64,000 bases of DNA from Hordeum vulgare subsp. vulgare (taxonomy: Eukaryota; Streptophyta; Magnoliopsida; Poales; Poaceae). Below are positions 1-11,068 of this stretch, one piece after another. Under the pieces are notes generated by a model. It saw only the letters and a program-made list of their open reading frames with translations. It made no database searches and had not been told where the DNA came from. The stretch's first letter is position 1. Each line of letters starts with the position of its first letter. The position numbers and the translations under genes are program-made. Location of the stretch: assembly GCF_904849725.1 (NCBI RefSeq), contig NC_058519.1:360685974-360749973 (forward strand). The letters are read 5' to 3'.

Positions 1-1437
1 TAACACCCATACAGTTCTGGTGTCGATCATGTTTTGGCCGTGGAAGAGGTTTAGTCAGCGGGTCTGCTACATTCAGATCCGTGTGCACTTTGCATATATT
101 TACGTCCTCCTCCTCGACGTAGTCGCGGATGAGGTTGAAGCGTCGTTTGATGTGTCTGGTCTTCTTGTGAAACCTTGGTTCCTTTGCTAAGGCAATAGCA
201 CCAGTGTTGTCACAGAACAAGGTTATTGGATCCAGTGCACTTGGCACCACTCCAAGATCCGTCATGAACTGCTTCATCCAGACACCCTCCTTAGCCGCCT
301 CCGAGGCAGCCATGTACTCCGCTTCACATGTAGAATCTGCTACGACGCTTTTCTTGGAACTGCACCAGCTTACTGCACCCCCATTAAGAATAAATACGTA
401 TCCGGTTTGCGACTTAGAGTCGTCCAGATTTGTGTCAAAGCTTGCATCCACGTAACCTTTTACGGCGAGCTCTTCGTCACCTCCATACACGAGAAACATC
501 TCCTTAGTCCTTTTCAGGTACTTCAGGATATTCTTGACCGCTGTCCAGTGATCCACTCCTGGATTACTCTAGAACCTTCCTGCCATACTTATGGCCAGGC
601 TGACATCCGGTCTAGTCCACAGCATTGCATACATGATAGAACCTATGGCTGAAGCATAGGGGACGGAGCACATATGCTCTCTATCTTCATCAGTTGCTGG
701 GCACTGAGTCTTACTCAATCTCGTACCTTGTAAAACTGGCAAGAACCCTTTCTTGGACTGTTCCATTTTGAACCTCTTCAAAACTTTATCAAGGTATGTG
801 CTTTGTGAAAGTCCTATCAGGCGTTTTGATCTATCCCTATAGATTTTAATGCCTAGAATGTAAGCAGCTTCTCCTAGGTCCTTCATAGAGAAACTTTTAT
901 TCAAGTAACCTTTTATGCTCTCCAAAAGCTCTACGTTGTTTCCAATCAGTAATATGTCATCCACATATAATATTAGAAACGCCACAGAGCTCCCACTAAC
1001 TTTCTTGTAAATACAAGATTCTCCAACCACTTGTATAAACCCAAATGCTTTGATCACCTCATCAAAGCGTTTGTTCCAACTCCGAGATGCTTGCACCAGT
1101 CCATAAATGGATCGCTGGAGCTTGCACACCTTGTTAGCACTTTTAGGATCGACAAAACCTTCGGGTTGCATCATATACAACTCTTCCTTAAGGAAACCGT
1201 TAAGGAACGCCGTTTTGACATCCATCTGCCAGATTTCATAATCGAAAAATGCAGCTATTGCTAACATGATTCTGACGGACTTAAGCATTGCCACGGGAGA
1301 GAAAGTCTCATCGTAGTCAATTCCTGGAACTTGTGAAAAACCCTTTGCCACAAGTCGAGCTTTATAAACGGTCACATTACCGTCAGCGTCCGTCTTCTTC
1401 TTAAAGATCCATTTGTTCTGAATAGCCTTGCGGCCCT
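1..1437 (-). pseudogene. pol: Element A pol 3' part: reverse transcriptase and RNase H (partial, broken)
   Basis: Copia reverse transcriptase (copies element RNA into cDNA in the virus-like particle) followed by RNase H. The RT runs from about 1437 to 572 on the minus strand, with the start of the palm region (YKARLVAKGFSQ) and the catalytic YVDD at 956-967. An in-frame TAG at 569-571 replaces the Gln codon seen in B (MAGRF then stop). RNase H continues in the same frame (VDHWTAVKN onward) to the window edge. An 8-bp deletion at 1437/1438, relative to B, throws this part out of frame with the integrase. Both lesions are shared with element C. Confidence 0.9.
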
Positions 1438-2833
1438 ATCTCCAAAGTCCACACTTTGTTCTCATACATGGATCCTATCTCGGATTTCATGGCTTCTAGA
1501 CATTTGTTGGAATCTGGGCCCACCATTGCTTGTTCATAATTTGCAGGTTCATTGTTGTCCAACAACATGATTGATAAGACAGGATTACCGTACCACTCTG
1601 GAGCAGCGCGTGATCTAGTCGACCTGCGTGGTTCAACAGAAACTTGAACTGGAGTTTCATGATCATCATCATTAACTTCCTCCTCAACCGGCGTCGCAAT
1701 GACAGAGGTTTCCCCTTGCCCTGCGCCACCATCCAGAGGGATGAGAGGTTCGACAACCTCGTCAAGTTCTATCTTCCTCCCACTCAATTCTCTCGAGAGA
1801 AACTCCTTCTCGAGAAAAGCTCCGTTTTTAGCAACAAACACTTTGCCCTCGGATTTGAGATAGAAGGTGTACCCAACTGTCTCTTTTGGGTAACCTATGA
1901 AGATGCACTTTTCCGCTTTGGGTTCCAGCTTTTCAGGCTGAAGCTTTTTGACATAAGCATCACATCCCCAAACTTTAAGAAACGACAACTTTGGCCTTTT
2001 GCCATACCACAGTTCGTATGGTGTCGTCTCAATGGATTTTGATGGTGCCCTATTTAAAGTGAATGCAGCGGTTTCTAATGCATAACCCCAAAATGATAAC
2101 GGCAAATCAGTAAGAGACATCATAGATCGCACCATCTCTAACAAAGTACGATTACGACGTTCGGACACACCATTACGCTGTGGTGTTCCAGGCGGTGTTA
2201 ACTGCGAAACAATTCCACATTGTCTTAAGTGAGCACCAAACTCGAAACTCAGATATTCACCCCCACGATCAGACCGTAGGAACTTGATCTTCTTGTTACG
2301 ATGATTTTCCACTTCACTCTGAAATTGCTTGAACTTTTCAAATGTTTCAGACTTGTGCTTCATCAAATAGACATAACCATATCTACTCAAATCGTCAGTG
2401 AAGGTGAGAAAATAACGATATCCGCCGCGTGCCTCCACGCTCATCGGACCACACACATCGGTATGTCTGATTTCCAACAAGTCACTTGCACGCTCCATTG
2501 TTCCGGAGAACGGAGTCTTAGTCATCTTGCCCATGAGGCATGGTTCGCACGTGTCAAGTGAATCAAAGTCAAGTGACTCCAAAAGTCCATCAGCATAGAG
2601 TTTCTTCATGCGCTTTACACCAATATGACCTAAGCGGCAGTGCCACAAAAATATGGCGCTATCATTGTTAACTCTAACTCTTTTGGTCTCAATGTTATGT
2701 ATATGCGTATCGCTATCAAGATTCAATATGAACAATCCTCTCACATTTGGTGCATGACCATAAAAGATGTTACTCATAGAAATAGAACAACCATTATTCT
2801 CTGACTTAAAAGAGTAACCGTCTCGCAATAAAC
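1438..2833 (-). pseudogene. pol: Element A integrase region
   Basis: Copia integrase, which joins cDNA into host DNA. The zinc-binding pre-integrase segment (HCRLGH ... CEPC) and the DD35E core are visible: TDVCGP, RSDRGGEY and NGVSERRN. It is open from 2833 to the 8-bp deletion at 1437/1438, after which the frame runs into a stop (open frame ends at 1401). Next to the first catalytic Asp the residue is Arg (EIRHTD) where B and C have Ile (EIIHTD). The protein is separated from gag-PR by loss of one A near 2834 (CAGATC here, CAAGATC in C). Confidence 0.88.
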
Positions 2834-3955
2834 AGATCCAGATATAATGTTCATGCTCAACGCAGGCACTAAATAACAATGATTTAAGTTCATCACTAAT
2901 CCTGACGGTAACTGAAGTGACACTGTGCCGACGGCGATTGCATCAACCTTGGAACCATTTCCTACGCGCATCGTCACTTCATCTTTCGCCAGCCTTCGCC
3001 TATTCCGCAGTTCCTGTTTCGAGTTGCAAATATGAGCAACAGAAACGGTATCGAATACCCAGGCACTATTACGAGAGCCGGTTAAGTACACATCAGTAAC
3101 ATGTATATCAAATATACCTGATTTTTCTTTGCCCGCCTTCTTATCTGCCAGATACTTGGGGCAATTGCGCTTCCAATGACCCATACCCTTGCAATAGTAA
3201 CACTCCGTTTCTGGCTTAGGTCCAGCTTTGGGTTTCTTCGTTGGATTGGCAACAGGCTTGCCGCTCTTCTTCGAATTGCCCTTCTTGCCTTTGCCGTTTC
3301 TCTTGAAACTAGTGGTCTTATTCACCATCAACACTTGATGCCCTTTACGGACTTCAGACTCTGCGATTTTCAGCATCGCAAACAACTCGCTGGGAGACTT
3401 GTTCATCCCTTGCATGTTGTAGTTCAACACAAAGCCTTTATAGCTTGGCGGCAGTGATTGAAGGATTCTGTCAGTGATAGCTTCTTGCGGGAGTTCAATC
3501 CCCAGCTCAGCTAGATGGTTTGAGTACCCAGACATTTTGAGCACATGTTCACTGACAGACGAGTTTTCCTCCATCTTGCAAGCATAGAATTTATCGGAGG
3601 TCTCATACCTCTCGATCCGGGCGTTCTTCTGAAAGATAAACTCAAACTCCTGGAACATCTCAAATGCTCCATGACGCTCAAAGCGACGTTGAAGTCCCGG
3701 TTCTAAGCCATACAAGACTGCACATTGAACTATTGAGTAGTCCTCCTTACGTGCTAACCAAGCGTTCTTAACATCCTGATCAGCCGTAGCGGGTGGTTCA
3801 TCTCCTAGCGCAGCATTAAGGACATAATCCTTCTTCCCAGCTTGTAAGATTAGCTTAAGATTACGAGCCCAGTCTACAAAGTTGCTTCCATCATCTTTCA
3901 ACCTAGCTTTCTCTAGGAACGTATTAAAATTCAGGATGACTGTCGCGTGAGCCAT
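2834..3955 (-). pseudogene. gag: Element A gag and protease
   Basis: Gag capsid protein starting at the ATG at 3955 (MAHATVILNFNTF). In order it has an N-terminal Copia gag domain, a Lys-rich linker, a CCHC zinc knuckle (CYYCKGMGHWKRNC), then the retropepsin. The catalytic DTG of the protease reads DTV here (codon at 3044-3046; B and C have DTG), so this protease should be dead. The open frame runs on to 2774, but after about 2834 it is out of frame with integrase. The start is chosen because B and C use the same ATG. Length to the frameshift is about 374 codons. Confidence 0.9.
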
Positions 3956-5211
3956 GATCTACAACACAAATATATTCAAAGTGGACTTAGACTATGTACA
4001 AGATAATTATAGTTCAACTTAATCAAATTATATGCTAAACTCCCACTCAAAAAGTACATCTCTCTAGTCATTTGAGTGGTTCATGATCCACTTACACTAT
4101 CCCAAGTCCGATCATCACGTGAGTTGGGTATAGTTTCAGTGGTAAGCATCCCTATGCTAATCATATCAACTATATGATTCACGATCGACCTTTCGGTCTC
4201 ATGTGTTCCGAGGCCATGTCTGCACATGCTAGGCTCGTCAAGCTTAACCCGAGTGTTCCGCGTGCGCAACTGTTTTGCACCCGTTGTATGTGAACGTTGA
4301 GCCTATCACACCCGATCATCACGTGGTGTCTCGAAACGACGAACTGTAGCAACGGTGCACAGTCGGGGAGAACACAATTTCGTCTTGAAATTTTAGTGAG
4401 AGATCACCTCATAATGCTACCGTTGTTCTAAGCAAAATAAGGTGCATAAAAGGATTAACATCACATGCAATTCATAAGTGACATGATATGGCCATCATCG
4501 CGTGCTTCTTGATCTCCATCACCAAAGCACCGGCACGATCTACTTGTCACCGGCGCCACACCATGATCATCCATCAACGTGTTGCCATCGGGGTTGTCGT
4601 GCTACTTATGCTATTACTACCAAAGCTACATCCTAGCAAAATAGTAAACGCATCTGCAAGCACAAACGTTAGTATAAAGACAACCCTATGGCTCCTGCCG
4701 GTTGCCGTACCATCGACGTGCAAGTCGATATTTCTATTACAACATGATCATCTCATACATCCAATATATCACATCACATCGTTGGCCATATCACATCACA
4801 ATCATACCCTGCAAAAACAAGTTAGACGTCCTCTAATTTTGTTGTTGCATGTTTTACGTGGTGACCAAGGGTATCTAGTAGGATCGCATCTTACTTACGC
4901 AAACACCACAACGGAGATATATGAGTTGCTATTTAACCTCATCCAAGGACCTCCTCGGTCAAATCCGATTCAACTAAAGTTGGAGAAACCGTCACTTGCC
5001 AGTCATCTTTGAGCAAAGGGGGTTACTCGTAACGATGAAACCAGTCTCTCGTAAGCGTACGAGTAATGTCGGTCCAAGCCGCTTCAATCCAACAATGCCG
5101 CGGAATCAAGAAAAGACTAAGGAGGGCAGCAAAACGCACATCACCGCCCACGAAACCTTTTGTGTTCTACTCGAGAAGACATCTACGCATGAACCTAGCT
5201 CATGATGCCAC
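3956..5211 (-). other. Element A 5' leader with primer binding site
   Basis: About 1.26 kb of untranslated leader between the gag ATG and the 5' LTR, as is usual for BARE-like elements. No convincing coding frame is seen. The 174-codon plus-strand frame at 4488-5012 is antisense and recurs only because B has the same DNA. The PBS lies at 5198-5210 beside the LTR. Confidence 0.8.
5198..5210 (-). promoter_or_regulatory. Primer binding site, element A (variant)
   Basis: Element-strand sequence is TGGCATCATGAGC, one base after the LTR terminal CA. It resembles the initiator-tRNA-Met PBS TGGTATCAGAGC but has one substitution and one extra base. Element B has the identical variant at 12311-12323. 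Confidence 0.7.
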
Positions 5212-7034
5212 TGCTGGGGAACGTCGCATGGGAAACACAAATTTTCCTACGCGCACGAAGACCTATCATGGTGATGTCCATCTACGAGAGGGGATGAGTG
5301 ATCTACGTACCCTTGTAGATCATACAGCAGAAGCGTTAGAGAATGCGGTTGATGTAGTGGAACGTCCTCACGTCCCACGATCCGTCCCGCGAACAATCCC
5401 GCGATCAGTCCCACGATCTAGTACCGAACGGACGGCACCTCCGCGTTCAACACACGTACAGCTCGACGATGATCTCGGCCTTCTTGATCCAGCAAGAGAG
5501 ACGGAGAGGTAGAAGAGTTCTCCGGCAGCGTGACGGCGCTCCGGAGGTTGGTGATGACCTTGTCTCAGCACGGCTCCGCCCGAGCTCTGCAGAAACGCGA
5601 TCTAGAGGAAAAACCGTGGAGGTATGTGGTCGGGCAGCCGTGAGAAAGTCATCTCAAATCAGCCCTAAAACCTCCGTATATATAGGTGGGAGGGAGGGGG
5701 GCCTTGCCTTGGGGTCCAAGGACCCTCAAGGAGTCGGTCGAGCCAAGGGGGAGGACTCTCCCCCCCCAAACCGAGTTGGACTAGGTTTGGTGGGAGGGAG
5801 TCCCCCTCCCTTCCCACCTCCTCCCCCTTTTTTTTTCTTTTCCTTTGATTTCTTATCCTTGGCGCATAGGCCCCTCTTGGGCTGTCCCACCAGCCCACTA
5901 AGGGCTGGTGCGCCACCCTCATAGCCTATGGGCTTCCCCGGGGTGGGTTGCCCCCCCGGTGAACTCCCGGAACCCATTCGTCATTCCCGGTACATTCCCG
6001 GTAACTCCGAAAACCTTCCGGTAATCAAATGAGGTCATCCTATATATCAATCTTCGTTTCCGGACCATTCCGGAAACCCTCGTGACGTCCGTGATCTAAT
6101 CTGGGACTCCGAACAACATTCGGTAACCAACCATATAACTCAAATACACATAAAACAACGTTGAACCTTAAGTGTGCAGACCCTGCGGGTTCGAGAACTA
6201 TGTAGACATGACCCGAGAGACTCCTCGGTCAATATCCAATAGCGGGACCTGGATGCCCATATTGGATCCTACATATCCTATGAAGATCTTATCGTTTGAA
6301 CCTCAGTGCCAAGGATTCGTATAATCCCGTATGTCATTCCCTTTGTCCTTCGGTATGTTACTTGCCCGAGATTCGATCGTCACTATCCGCATACCTATTT
6401 CAATCTCGTTTACCGGCAAGTCTCTTTACTCGTTCCGTAATACAAGATCCCGCAACTTACACTAAGTTACATTGCTTGCAAGGCTTGTGTGTGATGTTGC
6501 ATTACCGAGTGGGCCCCGAGATACCTCTCCGTCACACGGAGTGACAAATCCCAGTCTTGATCCATACTAACTCAACTAACACCTTCGGAGATACCTGTAG
6601 AGCATCTTTATAGTCACCCAGTTACGTTGCGACGTTTGATACACACAAAGCATTCCTCCGGTGTCAGTGAGTTATATGATTTCATGGTCATAGGAATAAA
6701 TACTTGACACGCAGAAAACAGTAGCAACAAAATGACACGATCAACATGCTACGTCTATTAGTTTGGGTCTAGTCCATCACGTGATTCTCCCAATGACGTG
6801 ATCCAGTTATCAAGCAACAACACTTTGTTCATAATCTGAAGACACTGACTATCATTGATCAACTGGCTAGCCAACTAGAGGCATGCTAGGGACGGTGTTT
6901 TGTCTATGTATCCACACATGTAAATGAGTCTTCATTCAATACAATTATAGCATGGATAATAAACTATTATCTTGATACAAAAATTATAATAATAACTATA
7001 CATTTATTATTGCCTCTAGGGCATAATTCCAACA
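5212..7034 (-). repeat. LTR shared by A (as 5' LTR) and B (as 3' LTR)
   Basis: LTR of 1823 bp. In element orientation it starts TGTTGGAATTATGCCC and ends CCCCAGCA. Its left edge abuts the PBS of A (5198-5210). Its right edge abuts the polypurine tract of B (element strand AAGTGGGAGAC, 7035-7045). One LTR therefore serves two internal regions, the product expected from unequal recombination between LTRs. The terminal CAGCA differs from CAACA in the LTR of C. Confidence 0.93.
5677..5684 (-). promoter_or_regulatory. TATA box in shared A/B LTR
   Basis: TATATATA, directed to the minus strand (context CCTATATATACGG). It marks the presumed RNA polymerase II promoter of the LTR. The same site occurs in every BARE-like LTR here. 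Confidence 0.65.
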
Positions 7035-7086
7035 GTCTCCCACTTGCACTAGAGTCAATAATCTAGCCCTCACATCACCATGTGAA

Positions 7087-9888
7087 TTACATTGTAATAA
7101 ATCTAACACCCATACAGTTCTGGTGTCGATCATGTTTTGGCCGTGGAAGAGGTTTAGTCAGCGGGTCTGCTACATTCAGATCCGTGTGCAGTTTGCATAT
7201 ATTTACGTCCTCCTCCTCGACGTAGTCGCGGATGAGGTTGAAGCGTCGTTTGATGTGTCTGGTCTTCTTGTGAAACCTTGGTTCCTTTGCTAAGGCAATG
7301 GCACCAGTGTTGTCATAGAACAAGGTTATTGGATCCAGTGCACTTGGCACCACTCCAAGATCCATCATGAACTGCTTCATCCAGACACCCTCCTTAGCCG
7401 CCTCCGAGGCAGCCATGTACTCCGCTTCACATGTAGAATCTGCTACGACGCTTTGCTTGGAACTGCACCAGCTTACTGCACCCCCATTAAGAATAAATAC
7501 GTATCCGGTTTGCGACTTAGAGTTGTCCGGATCTGTGTCAAAGCTTGCATCCACGTAACCTTTTACGGTGAGCTCTTCGTCACCTCCATACACGAGAAAC
7601 ATCTCCTTAGTCCTTTTCAGGTACTTCAGGATATTCTTGACCGCTGTCCAGTGATCCACTCCTGGATTACTCTGGAACCTTCCTGCCATACTTATGGCCA
7701 GGCTAACATCCGGTCTAGTGCACAGCATTGCATACATGATAGAACCTATGGCTGAAGCATAGGGGACGGAGCGCATATGCTCTCTATCTTCATCAGTTGC
7801 TGGGCACTGAGTCTTACTCAATCTCGTACCTTGTAACACTCGCAAGAACCCTTTCTTGGACTGTTCCATTTTGAACCTCTTCAAAACTTTATCAAGGTAT
7901 GTGCTTTGTGAAAGTCCTATCAGGCATTTTGATCTATCCCTATAGATTTTAATGCCTAGAATGTAAGCAGCTTCTCCTAGGTCCTTCATAGAGAAACTTT
8001 TATTCAAGTAACCTTTTATGCTCTCCAAAAGCTCTACGTTGTTTCCAATCAGTAATATGTCATCCACATATAATATTAGAAACGCCACAGAGCTCCCACT
8101 CACTTTCTTGTAAATACAAGATTCTCCAACCACTTGTATAAACCCAAATGCTTTGATCACCTCATCAAAGCGTTTGTTCCAACTCCGAGATGCTTGCACC
8201 AGTCCATAAATGGATCGCTGGAGCTTGCACACCTTGTTAGCACTTTTAGGATCGACAAAACCTTCGGGTTGCATCATATACAACTCTTCCTTAAGGAAAC
8301 CGTTAAGGAACGCCGTTTTGACATCCATCTGCCAGATTTCATAATTGAAAAATGCAGCTATTGCTAACATGATTCTGACGGACTTAAGCATTGCCACGGG
8401 AGAGAAAGTCTCATCGTAGTCAATTCCTGGAACTTGTGAAAAACCCTTTGCCACAAGTCGAGCTTTATAAACGGTCACATTACCGTCAGCATCCGTCTTC
8501 TTCTTAAAGATCCATTTGTTCTGAATAGCCTTGCGGCCCTCAGGTAGTATCTCCAAAGTCCACACTTTGTTCTCATACATGGATCCTATCTCGGATTTCA
8601 TGGCTTCTAGCCATTTGTTGGAATCTGGGCCCACCATTGCTTCTTCATAATTTGCAGGTTCATTGTTGTCCAACAACATGATTGATAAGACGGGATTACC
8701 GCACCACTCTGGAGCAGCGCGTGATCTAGTCGACCTGCGTGGTTCAACAGAAACTTGAACTGGAGTTTCATGATCATCATCATTAACTTCCTCCTCAACC
8801 GACGTCGCAATGACAGAGGTTTCCCCTTGCCCTGCGCCACCATCCAGAGGGATGAGAGGTTCGACAACCTCGTCAAGTTCTATCTTCCTCCCACTCAATT
8901 CTCTCGAGAGAAACTCCTTCTCGAGAAAAGCTCCGTTTTTAGCAACAAACACTTTGCCCTCGGATTTGAGATAGAAGGTGTACCCAACTGTCTCTTTTGG
9001 GTAACCTATGAAGATGCACTTTTCCGCTTTGGGTTCCAGCTTTTCAGGCTGAAGCTTTTTGACATAAGCATCACATCCCCAAACTTTAAGAAACGACAAC
9101 TTTGGCCTTTTGCCATACCACAGTTCGTATGGTGTCGTCTCAATGGATTTTGATGGTGCCCTATTTAAAGTGAATGCAGCTGTTTCTAATGCATAACCCC
9201 AAAATGATAACGACAAATCAGTAAGAGACATCATAGATCGCACCATCTCTAACAAAGTACGATTACAACGTTCGGACACACCATTACGCTGTGGTGTTCC
9301 AGGCGGTGTTAACTGCGAAACAATTCCACATTGTCTTAAGTGAGCACCAAACTCGAAACTCAGATATTCACCCCCACGATCAGACCGTAGGAACTTGATC
9401 TTCTTGTTACGATGATTTTCTACTTCACTCTGAAATTGCTTGAACTTTTCAAATGTTTCAGACTTGTGCTTCATCAAATAGACATAACCATATCTACTCA
9501 AATCGTCAGTGAAGGTGAGAAAATAACGATATCCGCCGCGTGCCTCCACGCTCATCGGACCACACACATCGGTATGTATGATTTCCAACAAGTCACTTGC
9601 ATGCTCCATTGTTCCGGAGAACGGAGTCTTAGTCATCTTGCCCATGAGGCATGGTTCGCACGTGTCAAGTGAATCAAAGTCAAGTGACTCCAAAAGTCCA
9701 TCAGCATAGAGTTTCTTCATGCACTTTACACCAATATGACCTAAGCGGCAGTGCCACAAAAATATGGCGCTATCATTGTTAACTCTAACTCTTTTGGTCT
9801 CAATGTTATGTATATGCGTATCGCTATCAAGATTCAATATGAACAATCCTCTCACATTCAGTGCATGACCATAAAAGATGTTACTCAT
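7087..9888 (-). CDS. pol: Element B pol: integrase, reverse transcriptase, RNase H
   Basis: A 933-codon open frame. Pre-integrase zinc site: H46, H51, C77, C80. Integrase core: D107, D170 and E206, with exactly 35 residues between the last two (DD35E). Reverse transcriptase: palm start YKARLVAKGF, catalytic YVDD at residues 607-610 (8059-8070). RNase H follows (SKSQTGYVFILN, then the CEAEYMAA segment), and the protein ends after ADPLTKPLP ... FITM. Pol normally continues from gag without a new start, so the Met at 9888 is only the first Met after the frameshift at 9919-9923. No internal stop is present, unlike A and C. Transcription activity cannot be judged. Confidence 0.92.
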   Translation of the reverse strand: MSNIFYGHALNVRGLFILNLDSDTHIHNIETKRVRVNNDSAIFLWHCRLGHIGVKCMKKLYADGLLESLDFDSLDTCEPCLMGKMTKTPFSGTMEHASDLLEIIHTDVCGPMSVEARGGYRYFLTFTDDLSRYGYVYLMKHKSETFEKFKQFQSEVENHRNKKIKFLRSDRGGEYLSFEFGAHLRQCGIVSQLTPPGTPQRNGVSERCNRTLLEMVRSMMSLTDLSLSFWGYALETAAFTLNRAPSKSIETTPYELWYGKRPKLSFLKVWGCDAYVKKLQPEKLEPKAEKCIFIGYPKETVGYTFYLKSEGKVFVAKNGAFLEKEFLSRELSGRKIELDEVVEPLIPLDGGAGQGETSVIATSVEEEVNDDDHETPVQVSVEPRRSTRSRAAPEWCGNPVLSIMLLDNNEPANYEEAMVGPDSNKWLEAMKSEIGSMYENKVWTLEILPEGRKAIQNKWIFKKKTDADGNVTVYKARLVAKGFSQVPGIDYDETFSPVAMLKSVRIMLAIAAFFNYEIWQMDVKTAFLNGFLKEELYMMQPEGFVDPKSANKVCKLQRSIYGLVQASRSWNKRFDEVIKAFGFIQVVGESCIYKKVSGSSVAFLILYVDDILLIGNNVELLESIKGYLNKSFSMKDLGEAAYILGIKIYRDRSKCLIGLSQSTYLDKVLKRFKMEQSKKGFLRVLQGTRLSKTQCPATDEDREHMRSVPYASAIGSIMYAMLCTRPDVSLAISMAGRFQSNPGVDHWTAVKNILKYLKRTKEMFLVYGGDEELTVKGYVDASFDTDPDNSKSQTGYVFILNGGAVSWCSSKQSVVADSTCEAEYMAASEAAKEGVWMKQFMMDLGVVPSALDPITLFYDNTGAIALAKEPRFHKKTRHIKRRFNLIRDYVEEEDVNICKLHTDLNVADPLTKPLPRPKHDRHQNCMGVRFITM

Positions 9889-9916
9889 AGAAATAGAACA
9901 ACCATTATTCTCTGAC

Positions 9917-11068
9917 TTAAAAAGAGTAACCGTCTCGCAATAAACAAGATCTAGATATAATGTTCATGCTCAACGCAGGCACTAAATAACAATGATTTAA
10001 GTTCATCACTAATCCTGACGGTAACTGAAGTGACACTGTGCCGACGGCGATTGCATCAACCTTGGAACCATTTCCTACGCGCATCGTCACTTCATCTTTC
10101 GCCAGCCTTCGCCTATTCCGCAGTTCCTGTTTCGAGTTGCAAATATGAGCAACAGAACCGGTATCGAATACCCAGGCACTACTACGAGAGCCGGTTAAGT
10201 ACACATCAATAACATGTATATCGAATATACCTGATTTTTCTTTGCCCGCCTTCTTATCTGCCAGATACTTGGGGCAATTGCGCTTCCAGTGACCCATACC
10301 CTTGCAATAGAAGCACTCTGTTTCAGGCTTAGGTCCAGCCTTGGGTTTCTTCGGCGGATTGGCAACAGGCTTGCCGCTCTTCTTCGAATTGCCCTTCTTG
10401 CCTTTGCCGTTTCTCTTGAAACTAGTGGTCTTGCTCACCATCAACACTTGATGCTCTTTACGGAGTTCAGACTCTGCGACGTTCAGCATCGCAAACAACT
10501 CGCCGGGAGACTTGTTCATCCCTTGCATGTTGTAGTTCAATACAAAGCCTTTATAGCTTGGCAGCAGTGATTGAAGGATTCTGTCAGTGATAGCTTCTTG
10601 CGGGAGTTCAATCCCCAGTTCAGCTAGACGGTTTGAGTACCCAGACATTTTGAGCACATGTTCACTGACAGACGAGTTTTCCTCCATCTTGCAAGCATAG
10701 AATTTATCGGAGGTCTCATACCTCTCGATCCAGGCGTTCTTCTGAAAGATAAACTCCAACTCCTGGAACATCTCAAATGCTCCATGACGCTCAAAGCGAC
10801 GTTGAAGTCCCGGTTCTAAGCCATACAAGACTGCACATTGAACTATTGAGTAGTCCTCCTTACGTGCTAACCAAGCGTTCTTAACATCCTGATCATCCGT
10901 AGCGGGTGGTTCATCTCCTAGCGCAGCATTAAGGACATAATCCTTCTTCCCAGCTTGTAAGATTAGCTTAAGATTACGAGCCCAGTCTACAAAGTTGCTT
11001 CCATCATCTTTCAACTTAGCTTTCTCTAGGAACGCATTAAAATTCAGGATGACTGTCGCGTGAGCCAT
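9917..11068 (-). CDS. gag: Element B gag and protease
   Basis: A 383-codon open frame from the ATG at 11068 (MAHATVILNFNAF). It has the Copia gag domain, a Lys-rich linker (KRNGKGKKGNSKK), a CCHC zinc knuckle (CFYCKGMGHWKRNC) and a retropepsin with intact catalytic DTG (VFDTGSVAHIC). It ends at TAA right after RDGYSF because the A-run at 9919-9923 has five As, where A and C have four. In a working element this frame would run on into integrase. Compared with A and C it has no nonsense codon and no active-site loss. Confidence 0.92.
   Translation of the reverse strand: MAHATVILNFNAFLEKAKLKDDGSNFVDWARNLKLILQAGKKDYVLNAALGDEPPATDDQDVKNAWLARKEDYSIVQCAVLYGLEPGLQRRFERHGAFEMFQELEFIFQKNAWIERYETSDKFYACKMEENSSVSEHVLKMSGYSNRLAELGIELPQEAITDRILQSLLPSYKGFVLNYNMQGMNKSPGELFAMLNVAESELRKEHQVLMVSKTTSFKRNGKGKKGNSKKSGKPVANPPKKPKAGPKPETECFYCKGMGHWKRNCPKYLADKKAGKEKSGIFDIHVIDVYLTGSRSSAWVFDTGSVAHICNSKQELRNRRRLAKDEVTMRVGNGSKVDAIAVGTVSLQLPSGLVMNLNHCYLVPALSMNIISRSCLLRDGYSF

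Larger units (their letters stand above)
1..7034 (-). mobile_element. Copia element A (BARE-1/WIS/Angela-like), 3' end outside the window
   Basis: Minus-strand Copia retrotransposon. Its 5' LTR is 5212-7034, its leader 3956-5211, and gag-PR-INT-RT-RNase H run down to base 1, where the window ends before the 3' LTR. Domain order (INT before RT) is diagnostic of Copia. The 5' LTR is also the 3' LTR of element B, so A and B form a shared-LTR tandem. At least four inactivating changes are visible: a protease active-site change, a 1-bp frameshift near 2834, an 8-bp deletion at 1437/1438 and a TAG at 569-571. The group name is recognised from LTR ends, PBS context and gag, not from a search. Confidence 0.9.

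Noticed and set aside
1644..2042. 132-codon plus-strand frame, repeated identically at 8755-9153 and 17685-18083
   Set aside because: It is the antisense shadow of Copia integrase. Its conservation only reflects that A, B and C are copies of one element.
4488..5012. 174-codon frame in the leader of A, repeated at 11601-12125
   Set aside because: Antisense to the element, low-complexity composition, no recognisable domain, and absent from the domain structure of Copia elements. Treated as leader DNA.
5368..5977. Overlapping Arg/Pro/Gly-rich frames in the LTRs
   Set aside because: They arise from GC-rich runs and poly-C/poly-T tracts in the LTR and have no conserved domain.
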